Source: Sipunculus nudus (lineage: Eukaryota > Annelida > Sipuncula > Golfingiida > Sipunculidae). Taken from it: a stretch of DNA of 64,000 nucleotides. The position numbers and the translations under genes were made by a program. Of this stretch, positions 13,338 to 23,567 are shown piece by piece (position 1 is the stretch's first letter; every line of letters begins with the position of its first letter). A model generated the notes under the pieces. It saw nothing but the letters and a program-made list of their open reading frames with translations, ran no database searches and was not told the DNA's origin. Where the stretch lies: NCBI GenBank assembly GCA_026874595.1, contig CM049316.1:29431339-29495338 (forward strand), read 5' to 3'.

Positions 13338-13350
13338 TACCTTTTTGTAG
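13338..13350 (+). promoter_or_regulatory. Possible splice acceptor in the TLR 5' UTR
   Basis: CTACCTTTTTGTAG followed by GTTGTGGA, 24 bases before the TLR ATG, reads as a pyrimidine tract and AG acceptor. Single-coding-exon TLRs often have a separate 5' UTR exon. A near-identical word occurs on the minus strand at 1195-1217 beside the TIR relict. Confidence 0.4.
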
Positions 13351-13374
13351 GTTGTGGAAAGAACACGGGCAAAT

Positions 13375-15756
13375 ATGCAATGCATCATATTTCTTGCAGC
13401 GATCGTTTTTACACAACGATCAGTTACCTGTTCCGGTCATCAAAGTTACAGATGTTCTGAATGTACCTGTACCAGGAATGGTGCTTCGATCAGCGTAGAC
13501 TGTGGTAACAGAAACCTGAAGGGCGTTCCAGATCTATGCCAAGAAAATGTGACAGAATTTATACTTTCTGGCAACAAACTTACCCGAATCAGAAACAAAA
13601 CGTTTGTAAAATGTGTCCGACTCATAAATCTGCGCCTGCAACGATCGAATATAGAAATTGTGGATTCCGGTGCTTTCGATGGCCTTCTCACTTTACGTTT
13701 CCTGAACTTAAGCTGTAATTTAATTGGTTCATATGCCGGGTCTTTGAATACTTCAGGCGTATTAAAGCCCCTCTCAAATTTAGAAGTTTTGGATTTATCA
13801 AGCAATGTCTACCTGGGTAAGAACAAATACGAGGGTGTCATACGTTGGTTAGGATCTCTACCAAAATTAAAATTGAAAACTTTAATTTTGGCTAAAATGA
13901 CAACAAGTCATGTGTATTCTGATAACGACATTACCACCTCATTTCTAGAGGCTATCAAAACACCATCTCTTACAAAACTTGACCTTAGCCATAACAAAAT
14001 TGGATATATCAAAAGCTTTATTAGAGGCTACACACCAAACTTAGAAGAACTCTACCTTTGCGAGAATCGTCTGCATTTATATGGGTTTCTGCTGGGCTTA
14101 GAAAATATTAAAACTCTCGATATTAGTTATCAAACAAAAGAGGCATACCATGAAAAGTTTCGTAATTCTGATATCACGTCGGTTCGCCTACAACAGCCGG
14201 TTGTTACACCAACCAAGTCTCCACTTTATATGCTATCCCATGCATATCAGATTTGCAACATCACATATAATATGGACATTCGCAGCTATATGAAGAGAAT
14301 GGACATTGCAGAAACACAGCTGCCAAAACACATTGATTTTAATATGTTTGTCTGGCCCAGGAATCTAACCAACTTTTATGCCCGACAAACAGTAGATGCG
14401 GACGATATACATCCAAATTTCTTTTATTTTATTTACAATAGTGAACGTATAAGCGGAGCTGATGTGGACCTGGCTTACAATACAATAACCGAAATGTCGG
14501 GTATGGTGGAACTATGTCAATCCGGAAGTGAAATACGTCTTGATTTATCAGGAAACAACTGCAAAAATATTACAAATTACGCTTTTGGTACAAACTTTGC
14601 ATCAGCGATTGTTTCATTGAATCTCTCAAACAACAGACTCGGTGGAATGTTGGCGAAAACTGCAGGAATTTTGTCAAACCTGAATAATGTGAAATACTTG
14701 GACCTTACTCATAATGACATTTTTAATTTAGCGCCAAACGTTTTCAGTGAGATGACCGTAAGAAGTATTGTTATACTTATTCTGAAAGACAATTATTTGC
14801 TTGATATTCCAGTTGGAATCACCTCATTAGTTAACCTTACATACCTGGACGTTTCCAACAACAGAATATCATGCCTTACTCCAGAAACAATATCAGATCT
14901 AAGTGAGTTCATAAAGAATATTGAACGCACAAAGAAAAGATTTATGATAGATTTAAGTGGCAATCCTGTCGATTGTTCATGCACTTCACTAAGCTTCCTC
15001 AAATGGTTAAATGAATTTCGACGAAATATGAATAATATCGAGTCTATATCATGTACTGTGAAAGGACGCCGAATTTCATTCTCACGACTCCAATCGGACA
15101 TTTTACCACACCTGGAAAAGCAATGCTTTAGTTTACATTGGTTGTACGCTATTGCAGGTGTTCTCGTAAGTGTACTTATTTGTGTAACACTATCAGTTAT
15201 TGCTTACCGTCATCGATGGGACCTAAGGTACATGTGCCTTCGTCTGAGAATTCGCAGGGAGGTTTACGCTGAGCTGTTTGAGGAAGAGGGGCCTTTTCTT
15301 TACGACGCATTCATAGCATACAGTGAGAACGATCTCGTCTGGGTCCATGATTATCTCATCCCGCACCTTGAAGACGGTGAGTCCCCGTTTCGACTTTGTG
15401 TCCACCACAGAGATTTTGAAATCGGTTGCCCAATTGAAGAAAATATCCTTCGCAGTATCTCCACCAGCCGCAAGACTATCATTGTTTTATCTAAGCATTT
15501 CCTCCAAAGCTCATGGTGCAAGTTTGAGCTGCATATGGCTCGGGTACACATGATCAATCATCGTGTGGATAAAATCATCGTTATTCTGCTGGAAGATATG
15601 CCAATAGCTGATATACCGCGTACCCTGTCGGCTCATTTGAGAAGTCACACTTACTTGGTGTGGCCCGGGGAAGACATGATCGACCATATTTCAACCTTTT
15701 GGTCACGTCTGCGGGCAGCTCTAAGGCAGGCAGCGGGGAATGAACGTCCGATTTGA
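13375..15756 (+). CDS. Toll-like receptor, single coding exon, intact
   Basis: Type I membrane pattern-recognition receptor, 793 residues from the ATG at 13375. The frame is open slightly further 5' but only from a GTG. Order seen: signal peptide (about residues 1-20), cysteine-rich LRRNT, roughly a dozen leucine-rich repeats (LxxLxLxxN patterns such as LDLSHNKI and LDLTHNDI), a single LRRCT (CSCTSLSFLKW...C), transmembrane helix about 587-610, then a TIR domain from about 640. TIR box 1 is YDAFIAYS, box 2 is RDFEIG, box 3 is FW. One C-terminal LRRCT cluster makes it a vertebrate-like (single cysteine cluster) TLR. Family role: ligand binding outside the cell or in endosomes and TIR-TIR signalling to NF-kB through MyD88-type adaptors; the ligand cannot be inferred. 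A TTTTTGTAG splice-acceptor-like site at 13342-13350 suggests an intron in the 5' UTR. It faces tail-to-tail the broken relative at 18.7-21.0 kb. Confidence 0.96.
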   Translation: MQCIIFLAAIVFTQRSVTCSGHQSYRCSECTCTRNGASISVDCGNRNLKGVPDLCQENVTEFILSGNKLTRIRNKTFVKCVRLINLRLQRSNIEIVDSGAFDGLLTLRFLNLSCNLIGSYAGSLNTSGVLKPLSNLEVLDLSSNVYLGKNKYEGVIRWLGSLPKLKLKTLILAKMTTSHVYSDNDITTSFLEAIKTPSLTKLDLSHNKIGYIKSFIRGYTPNLEELYLCENRLHLYGFLLGLENIKTLDISYQTKEAYHEKFRNSDITSVRLQQPVVTPTKSPLYMLSHAYQICNITYNMDIRSYMKRMDIAETQLPKHIDFNMFVWPRNLTNFYARQTVDADDIHPNFFYFIYNSERISGADVDLAYNTITEMSGMVELCQSGSEIRLDLSGNNCKNITNYAFGTNFASAIVSLNLSNNRLGGMLAKTAGILSNLNNVKYLDLTHNDIFNLAPNVFSEMTVRSIVILILKDNYLLDIPVGITSLVNLTYLDVSNNRISCLTPETISDLSEFIKNIERTKKRFMIDLSGNPVDCSCTSLSFLKWLNEFRRNMNNIESISCTVKGRRISFSRLQSDILPHLEKQCFSLHWLYAIAGVLVSVLICVTLSVIAYRHRWDLRYMCLRLRIRREVYAELFEEEGPFLYDAFIAYSENDLVWVHDYLIPHLEDGESPFRLCVHHRDFEIGCPIEENILRSISTSRKTIIVLSKHFLQSSWCKFELHMARVHMINHRVDKIIVILLEDMPIADIPRTLSAHLRSHTYLVWPGEDMIDHISTFWSRLRAALRQAAGNERPI

Positions 15757-18034
15757 ATGTTTCAATATTTATATTTATATAACCTTCTCGTGATTGTATA
15801 TGAACTATGTAACTGAGTGTACAGTGATTATACAAGATGGGGCCGGCTGTCTGCATCAAGGATCAAATAATGGCTATAAATGTTCCATCAATGTACATAG
15901 AATCTGCTTAATACTGGGACAATAATCTCAGATGTTATATTGCCTTTGTTACGCCAAGAGTTGTTTTTAGAAGAAGGTAAGATTTTACAGTGTGTTAATG
16001 TTTTGGATGTGAATATTTGCACAATGTATGATCTTTGTGTCACTCAAGAGAAGATTAACACAAAATAATGTTGGATTAGTTGAAGAGTTCCTAATTTGTA
16101 AATCTACCTTATTATCATACAGGCAAATAGAGTTAATGCTTCTTTTATATCCAAGACACTACTTGTAATATTATCCGAGTGCTAATTAAATTGCTGATTT
16201 GTATATTAAATCTTTAATTGTGATCGTGTGGTGATGATTATACAGATCTTATATTTATAGTATCATGGTATGGTGCTCATGTGTTAAAACAAAATACAGC
16301 ATATAAATATCTAAAAAGCATGGTACAATAGCATATAGAAAACTAAGATATAAATCATATACTTTATGGTCCGAAAGTTACAAGCAAACCCACATACACA
16401 TAACTAACACCGAATGAGGACACCGTGGATGCTTGATCTTTGTATGGATGTGCCTGCAAGTTAAAAGGTAATAATAAAGGATGCGACTTATAAGAGGAAA
16501 TATCCTGGCATCTAATAAACGCAATATTCTAGAAATTATGGTAATTGATACAATTTTGATGTCCCCCCCCCCCCCCCCTTGAAAATCTACATGACGCTTC
16601 GACTCAATGTCGCTTCGCGAGATACTAAAAGATTAAATCTTAGATGACTCAACACCATTTAACGGTAAACAAGGCGCAGCCCCTGACTTAAATCTTGGGA
16701 AATCTCCTTGGAAACTAGAAAGTATGTCACCGTAACCCCTATAACCGGAAACATAAATGATAAATATGGTTATTAGTCCTATCAGAGATTAAGGTCTCAG
16801 AAAAGTTACTTTGAGTCAAAGCGTAAATGGAAATAATATGGCTGCTGTACACAGGACTAGAACAGACTAGTAGGTAGTTGGGGCATTGTATGGCAATATT
16901 TGATAATGTTATGTTTGTGCAGGCAGACCTTATGTAATGTCTGATTCCAAATACTTGAGAAACTGCAGCGACTATCAGCTCATAGATTTAAAATAATATC
17001 GATCCTTTCAGTGGCTTGAGTATGTAAACTGCAGATGGAGCGACCTGAGGAAACCTGTTTTCTGAAGCCAAATTCCCATTTTCCTTTTCTGCCCAAGTAC
17101 AACACGTAAGCTTTCCTGTGATTGTTTTACAATAACATTTCTCAATTCGATTTTTGCTTTTGCTAATAGTATTATGGGTTCTGTCATATTGTGCAGGTTT
17201 GAGTTATAGATCCCAGCAATTATCTTATACGGTACTACAGATTAAATGTTTTTTTAATTGCTTTAATAATTATGGCCCGCTTTGAACAGCGTGAATCTAA
17301 GACCCCTGAGTCACTCGCTGAGAATGAAAGCCATAAAAGTGATAAGAAACCTAGGCACAAGCAGTAGCCTATCAAGCGACATGTTCGATTTGAGCTGGCG
17401 TCATAGAGAAAGAGGTTAAAAACCTGCATAAACAAATAAGAAAGACTGCACCCATATGCGGTTCGCGTATTGCGGTCCAGCGAACTTCGTAGTTGTGGAA
17501 ATGTATGTGGAAACTTACTCAGTTCTATTTTGAAGGGCTGAGAAACCTAAAGACCGCATCATGGATCCAATGGACCTCTCCCCTGGACCAACTTCTGAAT
17601 CCTCAGCTGTTTTAATATAAAACTAAAATAAAAATAAAGCACTATTGAGCACCCGTTGGCGGCTAGTTCCAGCGAAGAAAAAGAGACATCTGGGGAGGAC
17701 CGCGGTACATGTTAATGATGTTATTACAACCAATGGCTTTGACTGTTACATCACCATGACAATGAGACATCGTCACCTATGTATTATAGCTCATGCATGT
17801 TAAAGGTATCTCACTCTACTACTAAACTAATTCTAACAAAATATATGGTTGAGTTGCCTATAAGAAAGAAGAGATTAGGTTTTAGGGGAATAGGTTTATT
17901 TCTTGAGATTTACGGAAAAAAACCACAATAGAGAGCACACGAAAAGCGGCGACCCCGAACGATTCTTGATATATTCGTATTCTAATTTGACTGATGCGTC
18001 CCATCATGAAATTTTCTTCTCTCGCTAAGGGCTC
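15757..18034. other. Intergenic between convergent TLR copies
   Basis: 3' flank of the intact TLR. AATAAA words occur near 16484 and 16513 and might serve polyadenylation. A poly-C run lies at about 16563-16577. No gene recognised; a 31-codon Lys/Glu-rich frame at 17272-17367 has no recognised homology. Confidence 0.4.
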
Positions 18035-18960
18035 ACACTTCTACAAACTTTCATCGAAATGCATCCATAACTTTCGAAGACATGGCTCGAATTTACACAC
18101 CTGCACCTGACCTCTTGACCCCATGCCACCTTGCTGGCGGATGTAATATTACAAAGAAAGTAACATTTTATTATCGACAAATCAACTAAAATTTAAAGGG
18201 TTAATGTTGTATTGTGTATTTTGAATTGAATCGAATCTGCCGAACGAGTTTTTTCAACTTTATCAAACAATCATATTTAATATCAAATATCAATAATGTA
18301 ACATGCGCGAGCCTGTTATTTAAAGTATTTATAGACACATATTTAATGATAACAGTAGGTTTTCATATAGCACTGCAAAAAATATACAATCTATAACATT
18401 TAATACATGCGTCATAAAACAATAATTGAATATCGTAGATATAGAGCCTATGTAGTACCCATATTAAGAAAGTTTTTACAGCAGAAATAATTTCGATTCA
18501 GAAATTCATTATAATGTCTGTGCACTTATCAAGAGCACACCTAAAGCGTCTTTATTTCTGATCATATTTTCATAAAAAGATAAGGCAATATAAAAACAAT
18601 CTAGGAATAATAAAATATCAAGTTTAAGGCACGTGGCCTTTCAACTATCCGACATTAAATGGGTCCTAGATATTCTATTTGCACATCATCACCGGTGCTG
18701 GAGGAAGAAATATTAAGTTTGATGAACATTGCTCCCTCTCTGAGCAAGCGAAAACCGCAAACGCGATCAAAACTCAGGAATATTATTGATCATTTCTTCC
18801 CCAGGCCATACGAGGTAAGTGTGACGCCTAATTATAGCCAAAAGGGTGCGCGGCATCTCAGCCACTGGAATTTCATCGAGTACAATGACAATGAATTTAG
18901 CTACACCCCTTTCCATCATATGGATCCGAGCCATATGCATTTCAAATTTACACCAGCCAC
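18035..18960. repeat. Segmental duplication, copy 2 (TLR 3' end and flank)
   Basis: Partner of 270-1123. Here the duplicated block is still attached to the full-length TLR pseudogene, so this copy keeps more of the parental arrangement. The duplicated flank lies 3' of the TLR on the minus strand. Confidence 0.75.
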
Positions 18961-21039
18961 TTCTTATGAAATGTTTTGACAACACAAAAATGGTTTTTCG
19001 ACTCGCTGATATACCGCGGAGAATATTTTCTTCAATCGGACAACCAATTTCAAAGTCCCTGTGATGGAAGCATAAGCGAAAGGGGTTATCGCCTCCTTCA
19101 ATTTTGGGAATAATGTAATTATCGACCCATGGAAAATCCCTCTTGTTGTAGGCTATAAAGGCATCGAACTCAAACGCAACTTCCTCTTCAAATAATTCAG
19201 CGTAGAGCTCCCGTCGAATTTTCAAATGGATGCAGAAATACCTGATGTCCCATCGGTGGCGATAGGCAATGGCAGACAGAGCTAAACAGAAAACAAGTAT
19301 TCCCAGTACAGCTGTGATAATATACAGCCATTGCAAACTCACACAGTGTTTTCCAATAGCGGTAAAATCATCTTACCTAACTGCGAGAAAGGTAAAGTAT
19401 TTCTCTGAATACTGCAGGACATTGTCTCAATTTTTGGCAAATTTGATCGACATTTGTCCATCCATTTGAGGAAATATAAAGAATTACATGAACATTGCAA
19501 AGGATTGCCTCTCAGTTTCAGGCGGAATTTCTTTCCTGCCTTTTCAGCTTCTTTAATTGTTTCGGTCATTTTTGTCAGGACCTCTCTTTTCAAGTACAAA
19601 ATTCTGTTGTTAGAAAGGTCCAAACTCGTCAGATGATTCAAAGGTATTGAACTAAAAGAAATATGAAGCAGATAATTGTTTTTTTTTTCAGCACCAAATG
19701 TTCCAAATATGGATGGGAAGTTCCATGAAAAAGTAATGACGATATATGAAATATGTTATTTGACGTTAAATCCAAATATTTCAGACTTTAAAGATACAGA
19801 AGTGGGCCACCAGTTTCAGAAATCATACCACATAGATTAGTATGTGTTGCAATAAGGGAAACAAGGCGGAAGCAAGGTTTCTTATGGAAAAAAGGGTCGA
19901 TACATTTTTCATGTTGTTTCTAGAGATATCGAGGTGTAGACCTGTGGCTGGGAAGCATGTTTCGATTGAAACTGGAGAAGTTGGTTGTCTGACAGGTCTA
20001 TAAATGCTCTTTTAAAATTGTTATCTTTGTTGAACACATATATGAGGATAGCCGTTGAAAGATTGACAAAACTACTGATTTCCCTTGCTCGTATAACAGA
20101 AGGATTTCTTGGCCATTTGATTTGGATGCACACTGTGTTTGTGATATTATCATTTTCATTAAACATCTTAGCAAGTTTACAAAATCCAAATTTAAATCGG
20201 CATTGGACATGATATTTCTTCGGTTCAAATGACAGTTTGCTGCTGTATATTTCACCTGCTACATATTTGGAGCTCTCACCGGGAGTTGGGAAACTGACGT
20301 CTAGAATTTTGAGATGCTTCAGTCCCAAGAGGAATGTGTCCACGTTAAGGTTTGTTAACGTGTAGGTACAGTTCTTCTAAATTTGGCACGTAATGTGTAA
20401 GGGTACCATTTATTTGTTCCTACTGAGATCAAGTATCTTCAGTGAATGTGTCGCAATGGAGCGTAAGAGTGAGTGGGTAACGTCAATCTCTGAAAACACA
20501 ACCTGCGATGTAACATGTACCAAATGGAAGGCCCTTAACTTTGACTTCGACAAGGAGTTCATCCAATGCCTTACCATGTGGTATTTGTTGTTCCCGAGTT
20601 TGTAATTACGAGATAAATCTAACGATTCCAGATTTTTCAGTGGGCTTAATATGTTTGAAATGCTCAGTATCTCTGGATCTGAACCCAGTCTATTATAACT
20701 GAGATTGAGAAAGCGTAGACGGAAAAGAACAGTAAATGCTTTTTCTTCCAGAACAACTATTTTAGAATCTCGGAGGTCTAATGTTTTCAAGTGAGTGCAC
20801 TTGTTGACAGAAAAAATTCTGATCCGATTGATTTGATTTCCGGAGATAATGAATTCGGTAACATTTGCTTGGCAGAATTTCGGTACATCCGTCAGATCTC
20901 GGCAGATACAGTCCGCGGTTATTGAAATGTTAGTATGTGTATAAATACATGGGGAACACAGAATGCTTTGAAGAGACTGCTTGACAACAAAATATAACAA
21001 ATTAATGACAGCACTAAAAATGATTTTTATACATTTCAT
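18713..21039 (-). pseudogene. Toll-like receptor pseudogene, full length but broken
   Basis: Reads as a TLR paralogous to the intact gene at 13.4 kb, spread over several frames. 21039-20410 gives signal peptide, LRRNT and first LRRs, ending LDLSRNK then stop. 20343-19909 gives middle LRRs. 19641-19339 gives the last LRR and LRRCT (CSCNSLYFLKWMDKC). 19342-18767 gives transmembrane helix and TIR (FDAFIAY, RDFEIG). The LRRCT and membrane segments are in different frames: restoring E-K-x-C alignment with the intact gene implies a single-base loss near 19348. The Trp of TIR box 3 (FW) is replaced by a TGA stop at 18769-18767, followed by 17 more codons to a TAA at 18713. Several further breaks lie between 20410 and 20340 and between 19908 and 19642. 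Sequencing error could explain one break but not all. Confidence 0.9.
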
Positions 21040-21300
21040 GGTTTTGGGCTCGAGAAAATTTGTCAGTATATAAACGAGTTTTGGTTGTTCTGATGTTCTG
21101 AGTGTGCATATTCAATGAGACACAAAATATGTTCCTTCACAGTTGTAAGTTGATACAATGTGAGGTTTAAAGGATTCGATAATAATTTTTATCTCTTAGA
21201 GGATTTAAGTTGAATAGTCAGATCCCAGGTAAAGATGTCGTATATTCAAATATGAAATGCGCCCATATACGTGACATCACTTTTTCATTTATGCAGAGCT

Positions 21301-21307
<7 letters not shown>

Positions 21308-21363
<56 letters not shown>

Positions 21364-21366
21364 TAT
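21308..21366. repeat. (TA)n microsatellite
   Basis: About 59 bp of TA about 270 bp upstream of the TLR pseudogene start. The following 450 bp to 21815 is featureless. Confidence 0.98.
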
Positions 21367-21815
21367 AGTTCATATCAAACGTGCACATATATAATCTTCT
21401 TAGAGATACGCATACGGAAAAAGAAGGGTATATATTATAGATACTTCGGCGCCAAATGATAGAATGGTTTACAAATGATATGGTTCTATTTACCAGGCAA
21501 TCTGAAAATATAAGCAGATCAATGCATAAGCCAGATAGAACTGAAAAGCGATAACAGAATAATTTATATGTGCACTTGCATTTGCATAGAATAACAACAG
21601 TATCTTTAACGGTTTACAATCTGACAAGTATTTATATTAAAATGGGAGATGACGATTTTTATATCCTCAGAAGGAAGAACACTTTTCAAACCAATTATTG
21701 AAAAAAGGGTGGCTGCAGTGATTATCTCATATATGTATTAACCTTAAAACCATACACATGACCAGTTGTTACCAAGATTTAACCCAGCATCATATACATT
21801 GTGTAGATCCAAATA

Positions 21816-22897
21816 CAGTAGAACGCCTGTATTACGGTCACCATAGGGACTGATTGAAAGTGGCCTTAATACAAGAGTGGCCGTAATACAGGACATGACC
21901 AGGATAGGGGGGTTAAAATGTAACAGGAAACCAAGTTTAAATTTTAATTACAATCAACAAAAATAAACGTATATACAGGGTATTAGTATAACTACTGTAA
22001 TCAATTAAAAAATAATATATTTACAATCACATCAACCCTATATATAACAAACAACAATATATACAAATACAGTGTTTGTTATTAAATTACAAACATATTG
22101 TATATCCATAAGATTTTTACAAATGTTGAGAAGCTCTTTGTATCCATAAAGCATACTAATAGCACGGAAGTATCAGCAGAAATATGTGAACATTCAAAGA
22201 ATACAATCATTACTTCTGGTTAAAGAAAGCAGATACGGAAGGCTGTTGTTACACACTTTCGAGTTCACAATTTCATCTTGATAGGCAAATTCCAAATTCT
22301 TGGTAGCCATAAAGGTCAAAGTGATTGGGACAGAGTATGCGTAACATTTCATACATGTAACATTGTTTATTTTGCATTCATAATTATTTATGTATGAGTA
22401 AATTGTGCGATGTTTGCAGCACTGTTTTCGTTTGATGTACGTGTTCACGAGGACATTAAAGAAAGTTTAAGGATCAACAGTTTGTCTAAAATTTTTCTGA
22501 TGACATAATCATCGGGACCCACTGGTTGTCTTTCGTTAATTAAATAACAAACACCCTGATTAAGATCCGGCTCGCGAGACTGATTCCCAAACATACACGT
22601 AAGTGGGAACACATGCCTATTGTGCATACTAATGAGGCTGAGTGGGGTAGTACGACGCTGGCTACGTGTCAAACAACTCCGGCACGGTCGAGTGGTTACA
22701 TGCCCCTGACCGTACTTGAGGCGTTTCCCGGCCTGCGGGAATGAGAGACCTGGCCGTAATACGGAATAGAGGAGTGACTGTAATTTACAACAAAATGATT
22801 ATGAAATATAACGGTCGAAAATTCGGGACCGGAATATCTGACCGTTATAGACGTATTGACCGTTATTGAGGCGTGGCCGTTAGCAGGCGTTCTACTG
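21816..22897. mobile_element. pogo-like non-autonomous DNA transposon
   Basis: Terminal inverted repeats begin CAGTAGAACGCCTG (14 bp identical at both ends) and are flanked by TA on both sides (21814-21815 and 22898-22899), the target expected for Tc1/mariner-pogo elements. Subterminal words GGCCGTAATAC and ACGGTCA recur in both orientations. At 1082 bp, with only short disrupted frames (for example 22672-22445, -), it lacks a recognisable transposase. Known pogo/Tigger ends often start CAGTAGAAC, which is the basis for the family call. Confidence 0.8.
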
Positions 22898-22899
22898 TA

Positions 22900-23567
22900 T
22901 GTTAAAAAATAGCTATATACCCAAAATGATCCCCTCATATACTCAAAATTGAAACAAATATTCCTGGTATTTGGGTTCATCACAGTCGGTTATTACCCTT
23001 ACACGAAAATGAGTGTCACTTTGTATTCATACGTGTGATTTCTTGGGAAATTAGTTTTTTGAGTATAAGATGATGTGTAATATACATGAACAAATTATCG
23101 GCACGTGATCCTCAGATGATATGTGACACTGATTTATATTTTGGACATGGTACGTCCAATATGAAAACCGTTTGTTGGGCATGAAGTATGTGCAATCACT
23201 AGGCGAAATCCGGACCAAATATGATTAAAAGATCAACCACATATTGTGGCTACAGTTGGAAAAGACAAGTGTACTTATCCTGTACGCTATAAAGCATATA
23301 AGGGTTATGAAATAATAATTGACAACATTTCCTAGGCTGATTTCACAAGAAGTAGAAAAACGACATAACTTTAATGATACACATTTTACTATGTAAAAGT
23401 AAGATAGACAAGAACTGAAACAAATAATGTCCGGCATGTACAGTTAAATGCTAACCTGTCGCTGGTCTTGACAGGACAAGCAGGGGACCTGGAATTAAGG
23501 AGCAGGAGGTATATAATATATATAACATTGGACAATAAGGAAACTGTCGATTAATGTATTACTAATT
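22900..23567. other. Intergenic, nothing recognised
   Basis: AT-rich spacer between the pogo-like element and the Helentron-like element. Confidence 0.4.

Noticed and set aside
13354-13374. Upstream extension of the TLR frame to a GTG
   Set aside because: A GTG is not a credible start here; the ATG at 13375 directly precedes a hydrophobic signal peptide.
13375-15756. Loss of the BB-loop proline in TIR box 2 (RDFEIG instead of RDxxPG)
   Set aside because: Protostome Toll receptors commonly lack this proline (Drosophila Toll has RDWLVG), and both TLR copies here share it, so it is not evidence of unusual signalling.
17272-17367. 31-codon charged frame starting ATGGCCCGC
   Set aside because: Too short and without a recognised family; no splice sites supporting an exon.
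22672-22760. tRNA-like A-box word GGTCGAGTGGTTA
   Set aside because: No B box or cloverleaf follows; it lies within the pogo-like element and matches its subterminal GGCCGT/ACGGTC words.
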